DNA from: an uncultured Olsenella sp.
GTDB lineage: Bacteria; Actinomycetota; Coriobacteriia; Coriobacteriales; Atopobiaceae
Direction: 5' to 3'
Assembly: GCA_937900605.1 (NCBI GenBank)
Contig: CALCDK010000103.1
Span: 1 to 7,485, forward strand
Length of the DNA: 7,485 bases
Made by a program: the position numbers and the translations under genes. Positions 1-6,832 of the stretch are shown here, piece after piece. Position 1 is the first letter of the stretch; each line of letters begins with the position of its first letter. The notes beneath the pieces are model-generated. The model was not told the origin of the DNA, did no database searches, and worked only from the letters and a program-made list of their open reading frames with translations.

Positions 1-842
<842 letters not shown>

Positions 843-876
843 GCCATCGCCTGACCTGACCTGAGCTGAGGGCGGA

Positions 877-964
877 TTCGCGGGCGTCGCGCCCGTGGAC
901 CGCGCGCTGAGCGACCGAGGGGCCGTCCGGTCCCCGCGAGAGCGGGGGAGCCGGGCGGCTCCTC
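877..964 (+). terminator. Stem-loops after groEL, probable transcription terminator
   Basis: Two hairpins lie in the spacer after groEL. The first (877-899) has a 6-bp stem CGGGCG/CGCCCG with a 3-base loop, extended by wobble pairs. The second is much larger. Bases 917-930 pair with 951-964 (14 pairs, with G-T wobbles at 926/955 and 921/960). Inside it 932-937 pairs with 942-947 around a GAGA loop, leaving a small bulge at 948-950. Only a poor T-run follows (TCTTCG), which is common for terminators in GC-rich actinobacteria. The rest of the spacer to 1097 is G/C-rich, with no supported gene. Confidence 0.6.
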
Positions 965-1033
965 TTCGTGTGCGGCGCGACGGCGCGGGTCGGCGGCGTC
1001 AGCGGCGCGGGCCCCGTGCGTGGGGGCGGGGGT

Positions 1034-1063
1034 CCCGGCGGTGCCTCGGCCCCCCGCGCCGGG
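1034..1063. repeat. Inverted repeat downstream of the XRE gene
   Basis: CCCGGCG (1034-1040) and CGCCGGG (1057-1063) form a 7-bp inverted repeat with a 16-base loop. It lies 35 bases beyond the stop codon of the minus-strand regulator. It could end that transcript, but no T-run follows on the minus strand. In such GC-rich sequence a 7-bp repeat is weak evidence. Confidence 0.25.
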
Positions 1064-1097
1064 TGCCGCCCATGGGCCCGCCCCGCCCCGCCGGGTC

Positions 1098-1727
1098 CTA
1101 CTCCAGCGAGATGACGACGCTGCTGCCGGACTCGTCCTGCAGGTCGATGAGCACGCCCGGCTCGGCACAGCCCAGCGCGGCCGAGATGCCCTCGAGGTCG
1201 ATGCCCTCCAGCGCGCGCCTGCCGCACGCCAGCGCCCCGACCTTGCTGGTGATCGCCCACCTGGCGACGCCGAGGGGGACGCGCAGGTTCAGGCCGTCGC
1301 CGTCGTCGGCGTCGTGCAGCTGGATGCGCACGTGGGTCGCGAGCCTCGGGGCCGCCTGCGGCGCCTGCGCCGCGTCGCCGGCGGCCGCGTCCCCCTTGCC
1401 CGTCGCACCGTCCGTGGCGGCCAGCGAGCGGCCCGGCAGCGACGCCGCCGACGCGCCCGTGCCCGCCGCACTCGCGGCCGCGCACTTCTCGCCGGACGGG
1501 CCGTCGGTCCCGCCGCTGCCGCACAGCAGTTCGTCGATGCTCGTGCCCAGCAGCCGAGACAGCCTGGGCAGCCCCGAGATGTCCGGCGCGCAGACGTCGT
1601 TCTCCCACTTGCTCACGGACTGCGGCGTGACCGACATCTCGCGAGCCAGCCGCTCCTGCGTCATGCCGTGCGAGACGCGCAGCCTCGCGATCCTGCGCCC
1701 CAGGGTCTCCTTGTCGTGCGTGTCCAT
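1098..1727 (-). CDS. XRE-family transcriptional regulator with C-terminal YvlB/LiaX-like (SHOCT-like) domain
   Basis: A 209-residue probable DNA-binding protein. Residues 7-68 form a Cro/C1-type helix-turn-helix: RRIARLR, then MTQERLAREMSV and TPQSVSKWEND, ending in the usual LLGTSIDELL. Residues 69-127 are a low-complexity Ala/Gly/Ser linker, probably disordered. Residues 128-209 form a second domain with the pattern VRIQLHD, LNLRVPLGVARWAI, LEGIDLEGI, GVLIDLQDESGSSVVISLE. By eye this resembles the YvlB/LiaX N-terminal (SHOCT-like) family, whose better-known members are linked to envelope stress in Firmicutes; that match is inference. No membrane segment is seen. The ATG at 1727 is preceded by AAGGAGGG (1738-1731), an excellent ribosome site. 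The gene stands alone, convergent with groEL and divergent from galE, so autoregulation is plausible. The target genes are unknown. Confidence 0.9.
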   Translation of the reverse strand: MDTHDKETLGRRIARLRVSHGMTQERLAREMSVTPQSVSKWENDVCAPDISGLPRLSRLLGTSIDELLCGSGGTDGPSGEKCAAASAAGTGASAASLPGRSLAATDGATGKGDAAAGDAAQAPQAAPRLATHVRIQLHDADDGDGLNLRVPLGVARWAITSKVGALACGRRALEGIDLEGISAALGCAEPGVLIDLQDESGSSVVISLE

Positions 1728-1804
1728 TGCCCCTCCTTCGTCGGTGCCTCCGGGATGAGACGATGGTGCGCCCCCGCGCTCCCCGCGTCGATGGCGCAGC
1801 GGTT

Positions 1805-1823
1805 GTTTTTAGTAGCGAGAAAC
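1805..1823. promoter_or_regulatory. Imperfect palindrome, possible XRE operator
   Basis: The 19-base stretch GTTTTTAGTAGCGAGAAAC is symmetric at 6 of 9 base pairs about its central A at 1814 (GTTT outside, AAAC outside, inner T/A and G/C pairs). It covers the candidate -10 of the XRE gene. XRE repressors commonly bind such short dyads and repress themselves, but binding here is inference. Confidence 0.3.
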
Positions 1824-1837
1824 GCGAGTCGTCCCAA
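1809..1837 (-). promoter_or_regulatory. Candidate promoter of the XRE gene
   Basis: On the minus strand, TTGGGA (1837-1832) is followed after exactly 17 bases by TACTAA (1814-1809). Transcription would start near 1802, giving a leader of about 75 bases. The -35 matches the consensus at 4 of 6 positions and the -10 at only 3 of 6, so this is weak. It is supported by lying in the only AT-rich patch of the spacer. Confidence 0.35.
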
Positions 1838-1865
1838 CCGGGGGTTGTCCTCGCAGGTCGTCGCC

Positions 1866-1887
1866 TGCGCCCGGGCCCGCGGGCGCA
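1866..1887. repeat. GC-rich stem-loop in the divergent spacer
   Basis: TGCGCCC (1866-1872) and GGGCGCA (1881-1887) form a perfect 7-bp stem with an 8-base loop. It lies between the candidate XRE promoter and the galE promoter, upstream of both transcripts. It could separate the two promoters or be a chance product of base composition. Confidence 0.3.
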
Positions 1888-1974
1888 CCGGGCCCACGGC
1901 GTCGCGCCGCCTTGGGCGGCTGTGCTCTTCTCGCCGTGCGCGCGGCCCGGGGCCACGTGCCCGCTACAGGGCCC

Positions 1975-1980
1975 TATACT
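1975..1980 (+). promoter_or_regulatory. Candidate -10 element of the galE operon promoter
   Basis: TATACT (1975-1980) matches the -10 consensus at 5 of 6 positions and stands out in GC-rich sequence. It would start transcription near 1987, giving a leader of about 36 bases to the galE ATG. No good -35 exists 16-18 bases upstream. That position instead holds a near-palindrome around CACGTG (1954-1959), so the promoter may need an activator. Confidence 0.55.
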
Positions 1981-2022
1981 GTGGGGAGGACAGTTGCACC
2001 CCGTCGGAGAGAAAGGCCCCTC

Positions 2023-3078
2023 ATGAGCGAGAAGATTGCCCCGCAGGACACGTGCGTGCTCGTCACCGGTGGTGCCGGCTTCATCGGCAGCCACACCGTG
2101 GTCGAGCTGCTCCAGAACGGCTACGAGGTCGTCATCGTCGACGACCTCTCCAACTCGTCCGCAAAGGTCGAGGGCCGCATCAAGCAGATCGTGGGCGACG
2201 ACGCCGCCTCCAGGCTCACCATGGTGGTCGCCGACGTCAACGACCGCGCCGCCCTCTCGCGCGTCTTCGACGAGCACCACGTCGACCGCGTCATCCACTT
2301 CGCCGGCTTCAAGGCCGTCGGCGAGTCCGTCGGCAAGCCGGTCGAGTACTACGCCAACAACATCGGCAGCACGCTCACCCTGGTGGATGTCATGCGCCAG
2401 CACGGCTGCAAGTCCATCGTCTTCTCCAGCTCGGCGACCGTCTACGGCGACCCGGACTCCCTGCCGCTGACCGAGGCCAGCCCCAAGAAGCCGGCCACCA
2501 ACCCGTACGGCTGGACCAAGTGGATGATCGAGCAGATCCTCACGGACCTGCACACCGCCGACCCCGAGTGGGACGTCGTGCTGCTGCGCTACTTCAACCC
2601 GATCGGCGCACACCCCTCGGGTCTCATGGGCGAGGACCCCAAGGGCATCCCCAACAACCTGCTGCCGTACGTCGCGCAGACCGCCATCGGCAAGCGCGAC
2701 GTGGTGCACGTCTTCGGCAACGACTACGACACCCCCGACGGCACCGGCGTGCGCGACTACATCCACGTCTGCGACCTGGCCTCCGGCCACGCCGCCGCGC
2801 TCGCGTGGATGAACGGCCGCACCGGCGTCGAGGTCTTCAACCTGGGCACCGGCACCGGCACCTCCGTGCTGCAGATCATCGAGGCCTTCGGCCGCGCCTG
2901 CGGCAGGGACGTCCCCTACGTCATCGACCCGCGCCGCCCCGGCGACGTGGCCACCAACTACGCGGACTGCTCCAAGGCCCGTGAGCTCATGGGCTGGCAA
3001 GCCCGCTTCGACGTCGACGACATGTGCCGCGACGCGTGGAACTGGCAGTCCCACAACCCCAACGGCTACGAGGACTAG
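2023..3078 (+). CDS. galE: UDP-glucose 4-epimerase GalE
   Basis: A cytosolic NAD-dependent enzyme that interconverts UDP-glucose and UDP-galactose, and in some family members UDP-GlcNAc/UDP-GalNAc. It supplies sugars for galactose use and envelope polysaccharides. The product is 351 residues (E. coli GalE is 338). The Rossmann NAD-binding motif GGAGFIG is at residues 16-22. The strand SSSATVYG has the catalytic Ser at 137. The YxxxK pair is Tyr162/Lys166 in NPYGWTK. The family hallmarks RYFNPIGAHPSG and DGTGVRDYIHVCDLA are intact. This start is chosen because GAGAAAGG lies 6 bases upstream and the protein then begins just before the first Rossmann strand; the frame is open further upstream, but those residues look like leader sequence. 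It is first in an operon with the prenyl synthase, which starts 10 bases after its stop codon. Substrate preference cannot be read here. Confidence 0.96.
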   Translation: MSEKIAPQDTCVLVTGGAGFIGSHTVVELLQNGYEVVIVDDLSNSSAKVEGRIKQIVGDDAASRLTMVVADVNDRAALSRVFDEHHVDRVIHFAGFKAVGESVGKPVEYYANNIGSTLTLVDVMRQHGCKSIVFSSSATVYGDPDSLPLTEASPKKPATNPYGWTKWMIEQILTDLHTADPEWDVVLLRYFNPIGAHPSGLMGEDPKGIPNNLLPYVAQTAIGKRDVVHVFGNDYDTPDGTGVRDYIHVCDLASGHAAALAWMNGRTGVEVFNLGTGTGTSVLQIIEAFGRACGRDVPYVIDPRRPGDVATNYADCSKARELMGWQARFDVDDMCRDAWNWQSHNPNGYED

Positions 3079-3087
3079 GGAGCGCGC

Positions 3088-4158
3088 ATGGCACAGGCCC
3101 CCTCCCAGGCCGCCCGCCCGTTCGTCGAGTACCTGGCCGGCCACCTCCCCATGGTGGAGCAGGCCCTTCTCGACTTCCGGGCCGTGCCCATGGCACGCGC
3201 CGGCGAAGGCCCCGTCGACGACCTCGACGACTACCTCTACCGGCCGCTCGCCGCGTTCACCTCGCGCGGCGGCAAGCGCGTCCGCCCCGTCCTGGCGCTT
3301 CTCGGCGCACAGGCGGTGGGCGCGAGGCCCGAGCGCGCGCTGAGCGCCGCCGTCGCGATCGAGCTGTTCCAGAGCGCGGCGCTGGTGCACGACGACATCG
3401 CCGACGAGTCCGACCTGCGCCGCGGCGAGCCCTGCCTGCACCTCACCGAGGGCGTGGGCCCCGCCATCAACTGCGGCGACCTCGCGCTCACGAGCGTCTT
3501 CGAGGTCGTGCTCGACGACGCCACGCTGCCGGACGCCGCCAGGCTGCGCGTCCTGCGCGAGCTCGTCCGCATGGAGCGCCACACCCTCGAGGGCCAGGCG
3601 CTCGACCTGGGCTGGGCCCGTGACGCGCGCTGGGACGTGACCTCGGACGACTACCTCTACATGGTCGACGCCAAGACCGCGTGGTACTCGGCCGCGAGCC
3701 CCCTGTGCGCGGGCGCGCTGGCCGCCGGTGCCGACGAGGACGCCGCGCGCGGCCTCGTCGAGGTGGGGCGCCCCGCCGGCATCGCGTTCCAGATCCAGGA
3801 CGACCTGCTCAACCTCGTCGGCGACCCCGACGCGCAGGGCAAGGACTTCCGCTCCGACGTCACCGAGGGCAAGCGCACGCTGGCCGTCGTGTGGGCGCTC
3901 GAGCACCTGGACCCCTCCGGGCGAGAGGAGCTCGTCTCCATCCTGGGCGCCCACACCCAGGACCCGGCCCTTCTCGCCCGCGCCGTCGAGCTCGTCGAGC
4001 TCGGGGGCGCCATCGAGGCATGCCGCGAGCGCGCCCGCGCGGCGGCCAGCGCCTCCCAGGCCGCCGCGGCCGACCTTGCGGCCTGCGGCGTCATCAACGA
4101 CCGTGCCTGCGAGCTTCTCCGCTCCATGGCAGACTTCTTCGTGGAGCGCGCGGGCTAG
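3088..4158 (+). CDS. Trans-polyprenyl diphosphate synthase (GGPP synthase-like)
   Basis: A 356-residue all-helical enzyme of the IspA/CrtE/HepT family. It condenses isopentenyl diphosphate onto allylic diphosphates to make a linear isoprenoid, for example for a quinone or carrier lipid. Visible motifs are GGKRVRP (61-67, diphosphate binding), the first Asp-rich motif DDIAD (102-106) followed by an RRGEP-type loop, KTAWYS near residue 196, and the second Asp-rich region FQIQDDLLNLVGD (Asp238, Asp239). The DVTEGKRTL motif follows. In the second motif the usual last Asp is Asn242, a variant typical of GGPP-type enzymes. The residues 4 and 5 before the first motif are both Ala, not bulky aromatics, which by family rules favours C20 or longer products. 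AGGGAG at 3077-3082, overlapping the galE stop, is the ribosome site and implies coupled translation. Exact chain length is unknown, so no symbol is given. Confidence 0.92.
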   Translation: MAQAPSQAARPFVEYLAGHLPMVEQALLDFRAVPMARAGEGPVDDLDDYLYRPLAAFTSRGGKRVRPVLALLGAQAVGARPERALSAAVAIELFQSAALVHDDIADESDLRRGEPCLHLTEGVGPAINCGDLALTSVFEVVLDDATLPDAARLRVLRELVRMERHTLEGQALDLGWARDARWDVTSDDYLYMVDAKTAWYSAASPLCAGALAAGADEDAARGLVEVGRPAGIAFQIQDDLLNLVGDPDAQGKDFRSDVTEGKRTLAVVWALEHLDPSGREELVSILGAHTQDPALLARAVELVELGGAIEACRERARAAASASQAAAADLAACGVINDRACELLRSMADFFVERAG

Positions 4159-4194
4159 CCCGCCGCCTCGCTTCGGACTGAGGAGATACCCAAG

Positions 4195-5112
4195 ATGGAC
4201 CAGATCAGGGAGGGCGCCACCGGCGCCGCCGTCGAGGACATCCAGGAGCGCCTCGCAGCGCTCGGCTACGCCATCGACGGCGCCGAGGTCTCCGGCACCG
4301 CCTTCGGCCGCTCCACCGCCACGGCGGTCGCGCGCTTCAGGCTGGACCACGGCCTGTCGCTCGGCGAGGCCGTGGACGCCCCCACCTGGGCGGCCCTCGT
4401 CGACGAGGGCTACCAGCTGGGCGACCGCACGCTGTACCTGCGCCTGCCCAACTACCACGGCAACGACGTCCGCCAGCTCCAGGAGCGCCTCAACATCCTG
4501 GGCTTCTCCTGCGGCGAGGTCGACGGCTCCTACGGCGTCCACACCGAGGCCGCCGTCAAGCTGTTCCAGGAGAGCATCGGCGTGCTGGCCGACGGCATGG
4601 CCTTCCAGGACACCTTCGACGCCATCGAGCGCCTGCGCCACGTCTGGGCTGGCAAGCTCGCCGACGGCCCGCACCCCCAGGGCGGCATGGGCTTCGCGCG
4701 CGCGGCCAACGTCCTGGCCGACGCCGGTCTGGCCATCACCGCCGACGATCCCATCGCGCGCAACGTGGCGGGCCGCATCTGGAACTTGGCCCACGCCACC
4801 GCCGACGAGTGCGGCCTGGCCCTCGTGGGACGCGCCCAGGAGGCCGACCCCTCCACGCGCGTCGTGATCGTGCTGTCGTCCACCCCGCTGCCCGACAACG
4901 TCGCCTCCGGCACCGGCAACGTCCTTCTCGACGACGTGGACACGCTCTCGTTGCGCCTGCGCACGGCGATCCAGTCCGCCCCCGGCACGCCGCGCCAGGT
5001 GCGCATCGAGCTGCCCGTGGGCGACTCCACGTTCACCATGAGCGACGCGCAGACCTTCGCGGTCCTGCTGCTGGACGCCATCTGCGCGGCCTTCGACCGC
5101 CTGGAGCTCTAG
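4195..5112 (+). CDS. Peptidoglycan-binding protein, CwlM-like with degenerate amidase domain
   Basis: A 305-residue protein with no signal peptide or membrane segment, hence probably cytosolic. Residues 5-72 and about 87-150 are two PG_binding_1 repeats. The second is clearest: DVRQLQERLNILGF then GEVDGSYGVHTEAAVKLFQ. The linker YQLGDRTLY (73-81) and overall order resemble, from memory, mycobacterial CwlM: two such repeats then an amidase_3 domain. Residues 151-305 align loosely with an amidase fold (a DPIARNVAGRIWNLA helix, a VVIVLSST strand, and a VRIELPVGD strand before the last helix). However, the DPGHGG zinc-site strand is missing and no clear ligand set is visible, so it is probably not an enzyme. 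Mycobacterial CwlM is itself a regulator that activates MurA; a similar role here is inference. AGGAG (4181-4185) is the ribosome site, 36 bases after the synthase gene. It is the last gene of the galE operon. Confidence 0.85.
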   Translation: MDQIREGATGAAVEDIQERLAALGYAIDGAEVSGTAFGRSTATAVARFRLDHGLSLGEAVDAPTWAALVDEGYQLGDRTLYLRLPNYHGNDVRQLQERLNILGFSCGEVDGSYGVHTEAAVKLFQESIGVLADGMAFQDTFDAIERLRHVWAGKLADGPHPQGGMGFARAANVLADAGLAITADDPIARNVAGRIWNLAHATADECGLALVGRAQEADPSTRVVIVLSSTPLPDNVASGTGNVLLDDVDTLSLRLRTAIQSAPGTPRQVRIELPVGDSTFTMSDAQTFAVLLLDAICAAFDRLEL

Positions 5113-5214
5113 CGGGCGACGCCCGGACGCGACTGCGCCCACGCCCGCGGCCGCGGCGGCGCGTCCTTCTCGCCCGCGTCCGCGCGCGCGTCGGCACGCG
5201 CCTCTCGCCGACGC
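5113..5214 (+). repeat. Minor stem-loops after the CwlM-like gene
   Basis: Directly after the stop codon CGGGC (5113-5117) pairs with GCCCG (5121-5125) around a 3-base loop. Further on GCGTCGGC (5188-5195) pairs perfectly with GCCGACGC (5207-5214) around 11 bases. Neither has a T-run. They may stabilise the 3' end of the operon mRNA. The rest of this stretch is CG-repeat-like and shows no gene. Confidence 0.35.
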
Positions 5215-5232
5215 CACGTCCCCGCGCCCACG

Positions 5233-5279
5233 ACGGCGCCCGACCCTCCCGGTGTCCCCGGGCTGGTCGGGCGCCGTTT
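5233..5279 (+). terminator. Intrinsic terminator of the galE operon
   Basis: ACGGCGCCCGACC (5233-5245) and GGTCGGGCGCCGT (5265-5277) form a perfect 13-bp stem. A second stem CCCGG/CCGGG (5248-5252 with 5258-5262) nests in the loop. A short T-run (GTTTCC) overlaps and follows the stem. It is the strongest hairpin in the window and lies between the operon and the tRNA promoter. Its 3' arm occupies the place where a -35 element for the tRNA would sit. Confidence 0.75.
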
Positions 5280-5281
5280 CC

Positions 5282-5290
5282 TGCTACAAT
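5282..5290 (+). promoter_or_regulatory. Extended -10 promoter of tRNA-Gln
   Basis: TGCTACAAT combines the extended -10 TG dinucleotide (5282-5283) with TACAAT (5285-5290), 5 of 6 consensus. Transcription would start near 5297, 8 bases before the mature tRNA. No good -35 is visible; the bases 17 upstream belong to the terminator stem. An extended -10 can compensate for that. Confidence 0.7.
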
Positions 5291-5304
5291 GGCCCCGGCT
5301 TCAG

Positions 5305-5379
5305 AGGGGCATCGTCCAATGGTTAGGACACGGGTTTTTGGTGCCTGTAATGTGGGTTCGAGTCCTACTGCCCCTGCCA
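5305..5379 (+). tRNA. tRNA-Gln (anticodon UUG), CCA encoded
   Basis: A complete 75-base cloverleaf. The acceptor stem is AGGGGCA (5305-5311) with TGCCCCT (5369-5375), discriminator G5376 and encoded CCA 5377-5379. T5312 is the conserved U8. The D stem is GTCC/GGAC (5314-5317 with 5326-5329). The anticodon stem is CGGGT/GCCTG (5331-5335 with 5343-5347, two G-T pairs), with a 7-base loop TTTTGGT giving anticodon TTG at 5338-5340, which reads CAA and by wobble CAG. The T arm is GTGGG/CCTAC around TTCGAGT. A tRNA-Gln gene just before glmU is also known in other actinobacteria such as mycobacteria. Confidence 0.97.
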
Positions 5380-5394
5380 CTTTTGCCCGCGCGG

Positions 5395-5400
5395 TATCAT
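5395..5400 (+). promoter_or_regulatory. Weak candidate -10 for glmU
   Basis: TATCAT (5395-5400) lies in the 58-base gap between tRNA-Gln and glmU and matches the -10 consensus at 4 of 6 positions. There is neither a TG extension nor a recognisable -35; the -35 position falls within the tRNA 3' end. It may be a weak own promoter, or glmU may be read mainly from the tRNA promoter. Confidence 0.25.
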
Positions 5401-5437
5401 GGCCATGTAAGGTGGGACCATTTTCCGGAGGCCAACC

Positions 5438-6832
5438 ATGCCCATGACTGCGATCATCCTCGCCGCCGGCGAGGGAACGCGCATGAAGTCCGCCCATCCC
5501 AAGGTCATGCACAGGCTGCTCGACCGCCCGCTCGTCTCCTGGGTCACCCGCGCCGCGCGCGAGGCCGGGGCCGAGCGCATCGTCGTGGTCGTCGGCAACG
5601 GCGCGCAGGAGGTCCGCGACCACCTGTCCGCCGAGAAGGACGTCGAGTGCGTCGAGCAGGCCCAGCGCCTGGGCACCGGCCACGCCGTCCGCGTGGCGCT
5701 CGAGGCCACCGGTATCGACGCCGGCCCGGTCGTGGTCCTCAACGGGGACCTGCCGCTCGTGAGTGCCCAGACCGTCCGCCAGTTCGCGGGCTCCGTCGCC
5801 GACGGCGCCTGCGCCGCTTCCGTCCTCACCATGTGCCCGCCCGACCCGCACGGCTACGGCCGCATCCAGCTCGCCGAGGACGGCACCGTGAGCGCCATCG
5901 TCGAGCAGAAGGACTGCGCCCCCGAGCAGGACGCCACGCTCCTGGAGTGCAACGCCGGCTGCTACGCCTTCGACGGCGCGCTTCTCGCCCGCTACGTCGG
6001 CCAGATCGGCAACGACAACGCCCAGGGCGAGTACTACCTGCCCGACATGGTCTCCATCCTGCGCGAGGCCGGCCACGCCACCACGCACGTCCGCTGCGCG
6101 GACTACCGCGAGGGGCTCGGCGTCAACTCCCGTGCCCAGCTGGCCCAGCTCTCCTGCATCGCGCGCGACCAGATCAACGCGCGCCTCATGGGGCAGGGCG
6201 TCACCATGCTCGACCCCGCCCAGGTCTGGGTGGGCCCCGACGTCACCGTCGGCCGCGACACCACCCTGCTGCCCATGACCATGCTCTGGGGCTCCACCAC
6301 GGTGGGGGAGGGCTGCCTCGTCGGCCCCAACACGCGCCTGACCGACTGCACCGTCGCCGACGACGTCACCCTCGAGGAGACCGTGGGCGTCGACGTCACC
6401 ATAGACTCCGGCGTCACCTGCGGCCCGCGCGCCTACCTGCGCGGCGGCGCGCACGTCATGGAGGGCGCCCACATCGGCACCCACGTCGAGCTCAAGAACA
6501 CCGTCGTCGGCAGGGGCTCCAAGGTGCCGCACCTCTCCTACATGGGCGACTGCACCATGGGCTCCGGCGTCAACATCGGCGGCGGCTCGATCACCTGCAA
6601 CTACAACGGCGTGTCCAAGAACCGCACCACCATCGGCGACGACGTCTTCGTCGGCTCCGACACCATGATGGTCGCGCCGGTCACCATCGGGGACGGTGCC
6701 ATCGTGGGCGCCAGCTCCTGCATCACCAAGGACGTTCCTGCCGACGCGCTCGCCATCGAGCGCAACGAGCAGCGCATCGTTGAGGGTTACGCAAGCAAGC
6801 GACTCGAGAGACTGAGAAGGGAAGACGCGTAG
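5438..6832 (+). CDS. glmU: Bifunctional UDP-GlcNAc pyrophosphorylase / glucosamine-1-phosphate acetyltransferase GlmU
   Basis: A 464-residue cytosolic enzyme making UDP-GlcNAc, the precursor of peptidoglycan and other glycans. It acetylates glucosamine-1-phosphate and then joins the product to UTP. The N-terminal uridylyltransferase domain (1-230) starts with LAAGEGTRM and PK (Arg15, Lys22). Asp104 in LNGDLPLV and Asn230 in GVNSR are the predicted metal ligands. The C-terminal half is a left-handed beta-helix of hexapeptide repeats. Acetyltransferase residues by analogy with E. coli are Arg335, Lys353, His365 (catalytic base, in VPHLSYMGD), Tyr368 and Asn388 in CNYNG, which is CNYDG in most relatives. 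GGAGG (5427-5431) lies 6 bases before this ATG. A second ATG two codons later is less well spaced. The stop codon abuts the prs start, so the two genes are coupled. All key residues are present, so it should be active and is probably essential. Confidence 0.97.
   Translation: MPMTAIILAAGEGTRMKSAHPKVMHRLLDRPLVSWVTRAAREAGAERIVVVVGNGAQEVRDHLSAEKDVECVEQAQRLGTGHAVRVALEATGIDAGPVVVLNGDLPLVSAQTVRQFAGSVADGACAASVLTMCPPDPHGYGRIQLAEDGTVSAIVEQKDCAPEQDATLLECNAGCYAFDGALLARYVGQIGNDNAQGEYYLPDMVSILREAGHATTHVRCADYREGLGVNSRAQLAQLSCIARDQINARLMGQGVTMLDPAQVWVGPDVTVGRDTTLLPMTMLWGSTTVGEGCLVGPNTRLTDCTVADDVTLEETVGVDVTIDSGVTCGPRAYLRGGAHVMEGAHIGTHVELKNTVVGRGSKVPHLSYMGDCTMGSGVNIGGGSITCNYNGVSKNRTTIGDDVFVGSDTMMVAPVTIGDGAIVGASSCITKDVPADALAIERNEQRIVEGYASKRLERLRREDA

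Noticed and set aside
1897..1909. Small hairpin CGGCG/CGCCG in the divergent spacer
   Set aside because: A 5-bp G/C stem is expected by chance at this base composition.
1912..2022. Upstream in-frame extension of galE
   Set aside because: The added residues are Arg/Pro-rich, lie over the candidate promoter and lack a ribosome site, while the ATG at 2023 has one.
1020..2984. Open frame of 654 codons on the plus strand across the XRE gene and galE
   Set aside because: It overlaps two well-supported genes in other frames and has an Arg/Pro-rich translation typical of a shifted frame.
5181..5190. Alternating CG run, possible Z-DNA or simple repeat
   Set aside because: At ten bases it is too short to stand out in this GC-rich background.
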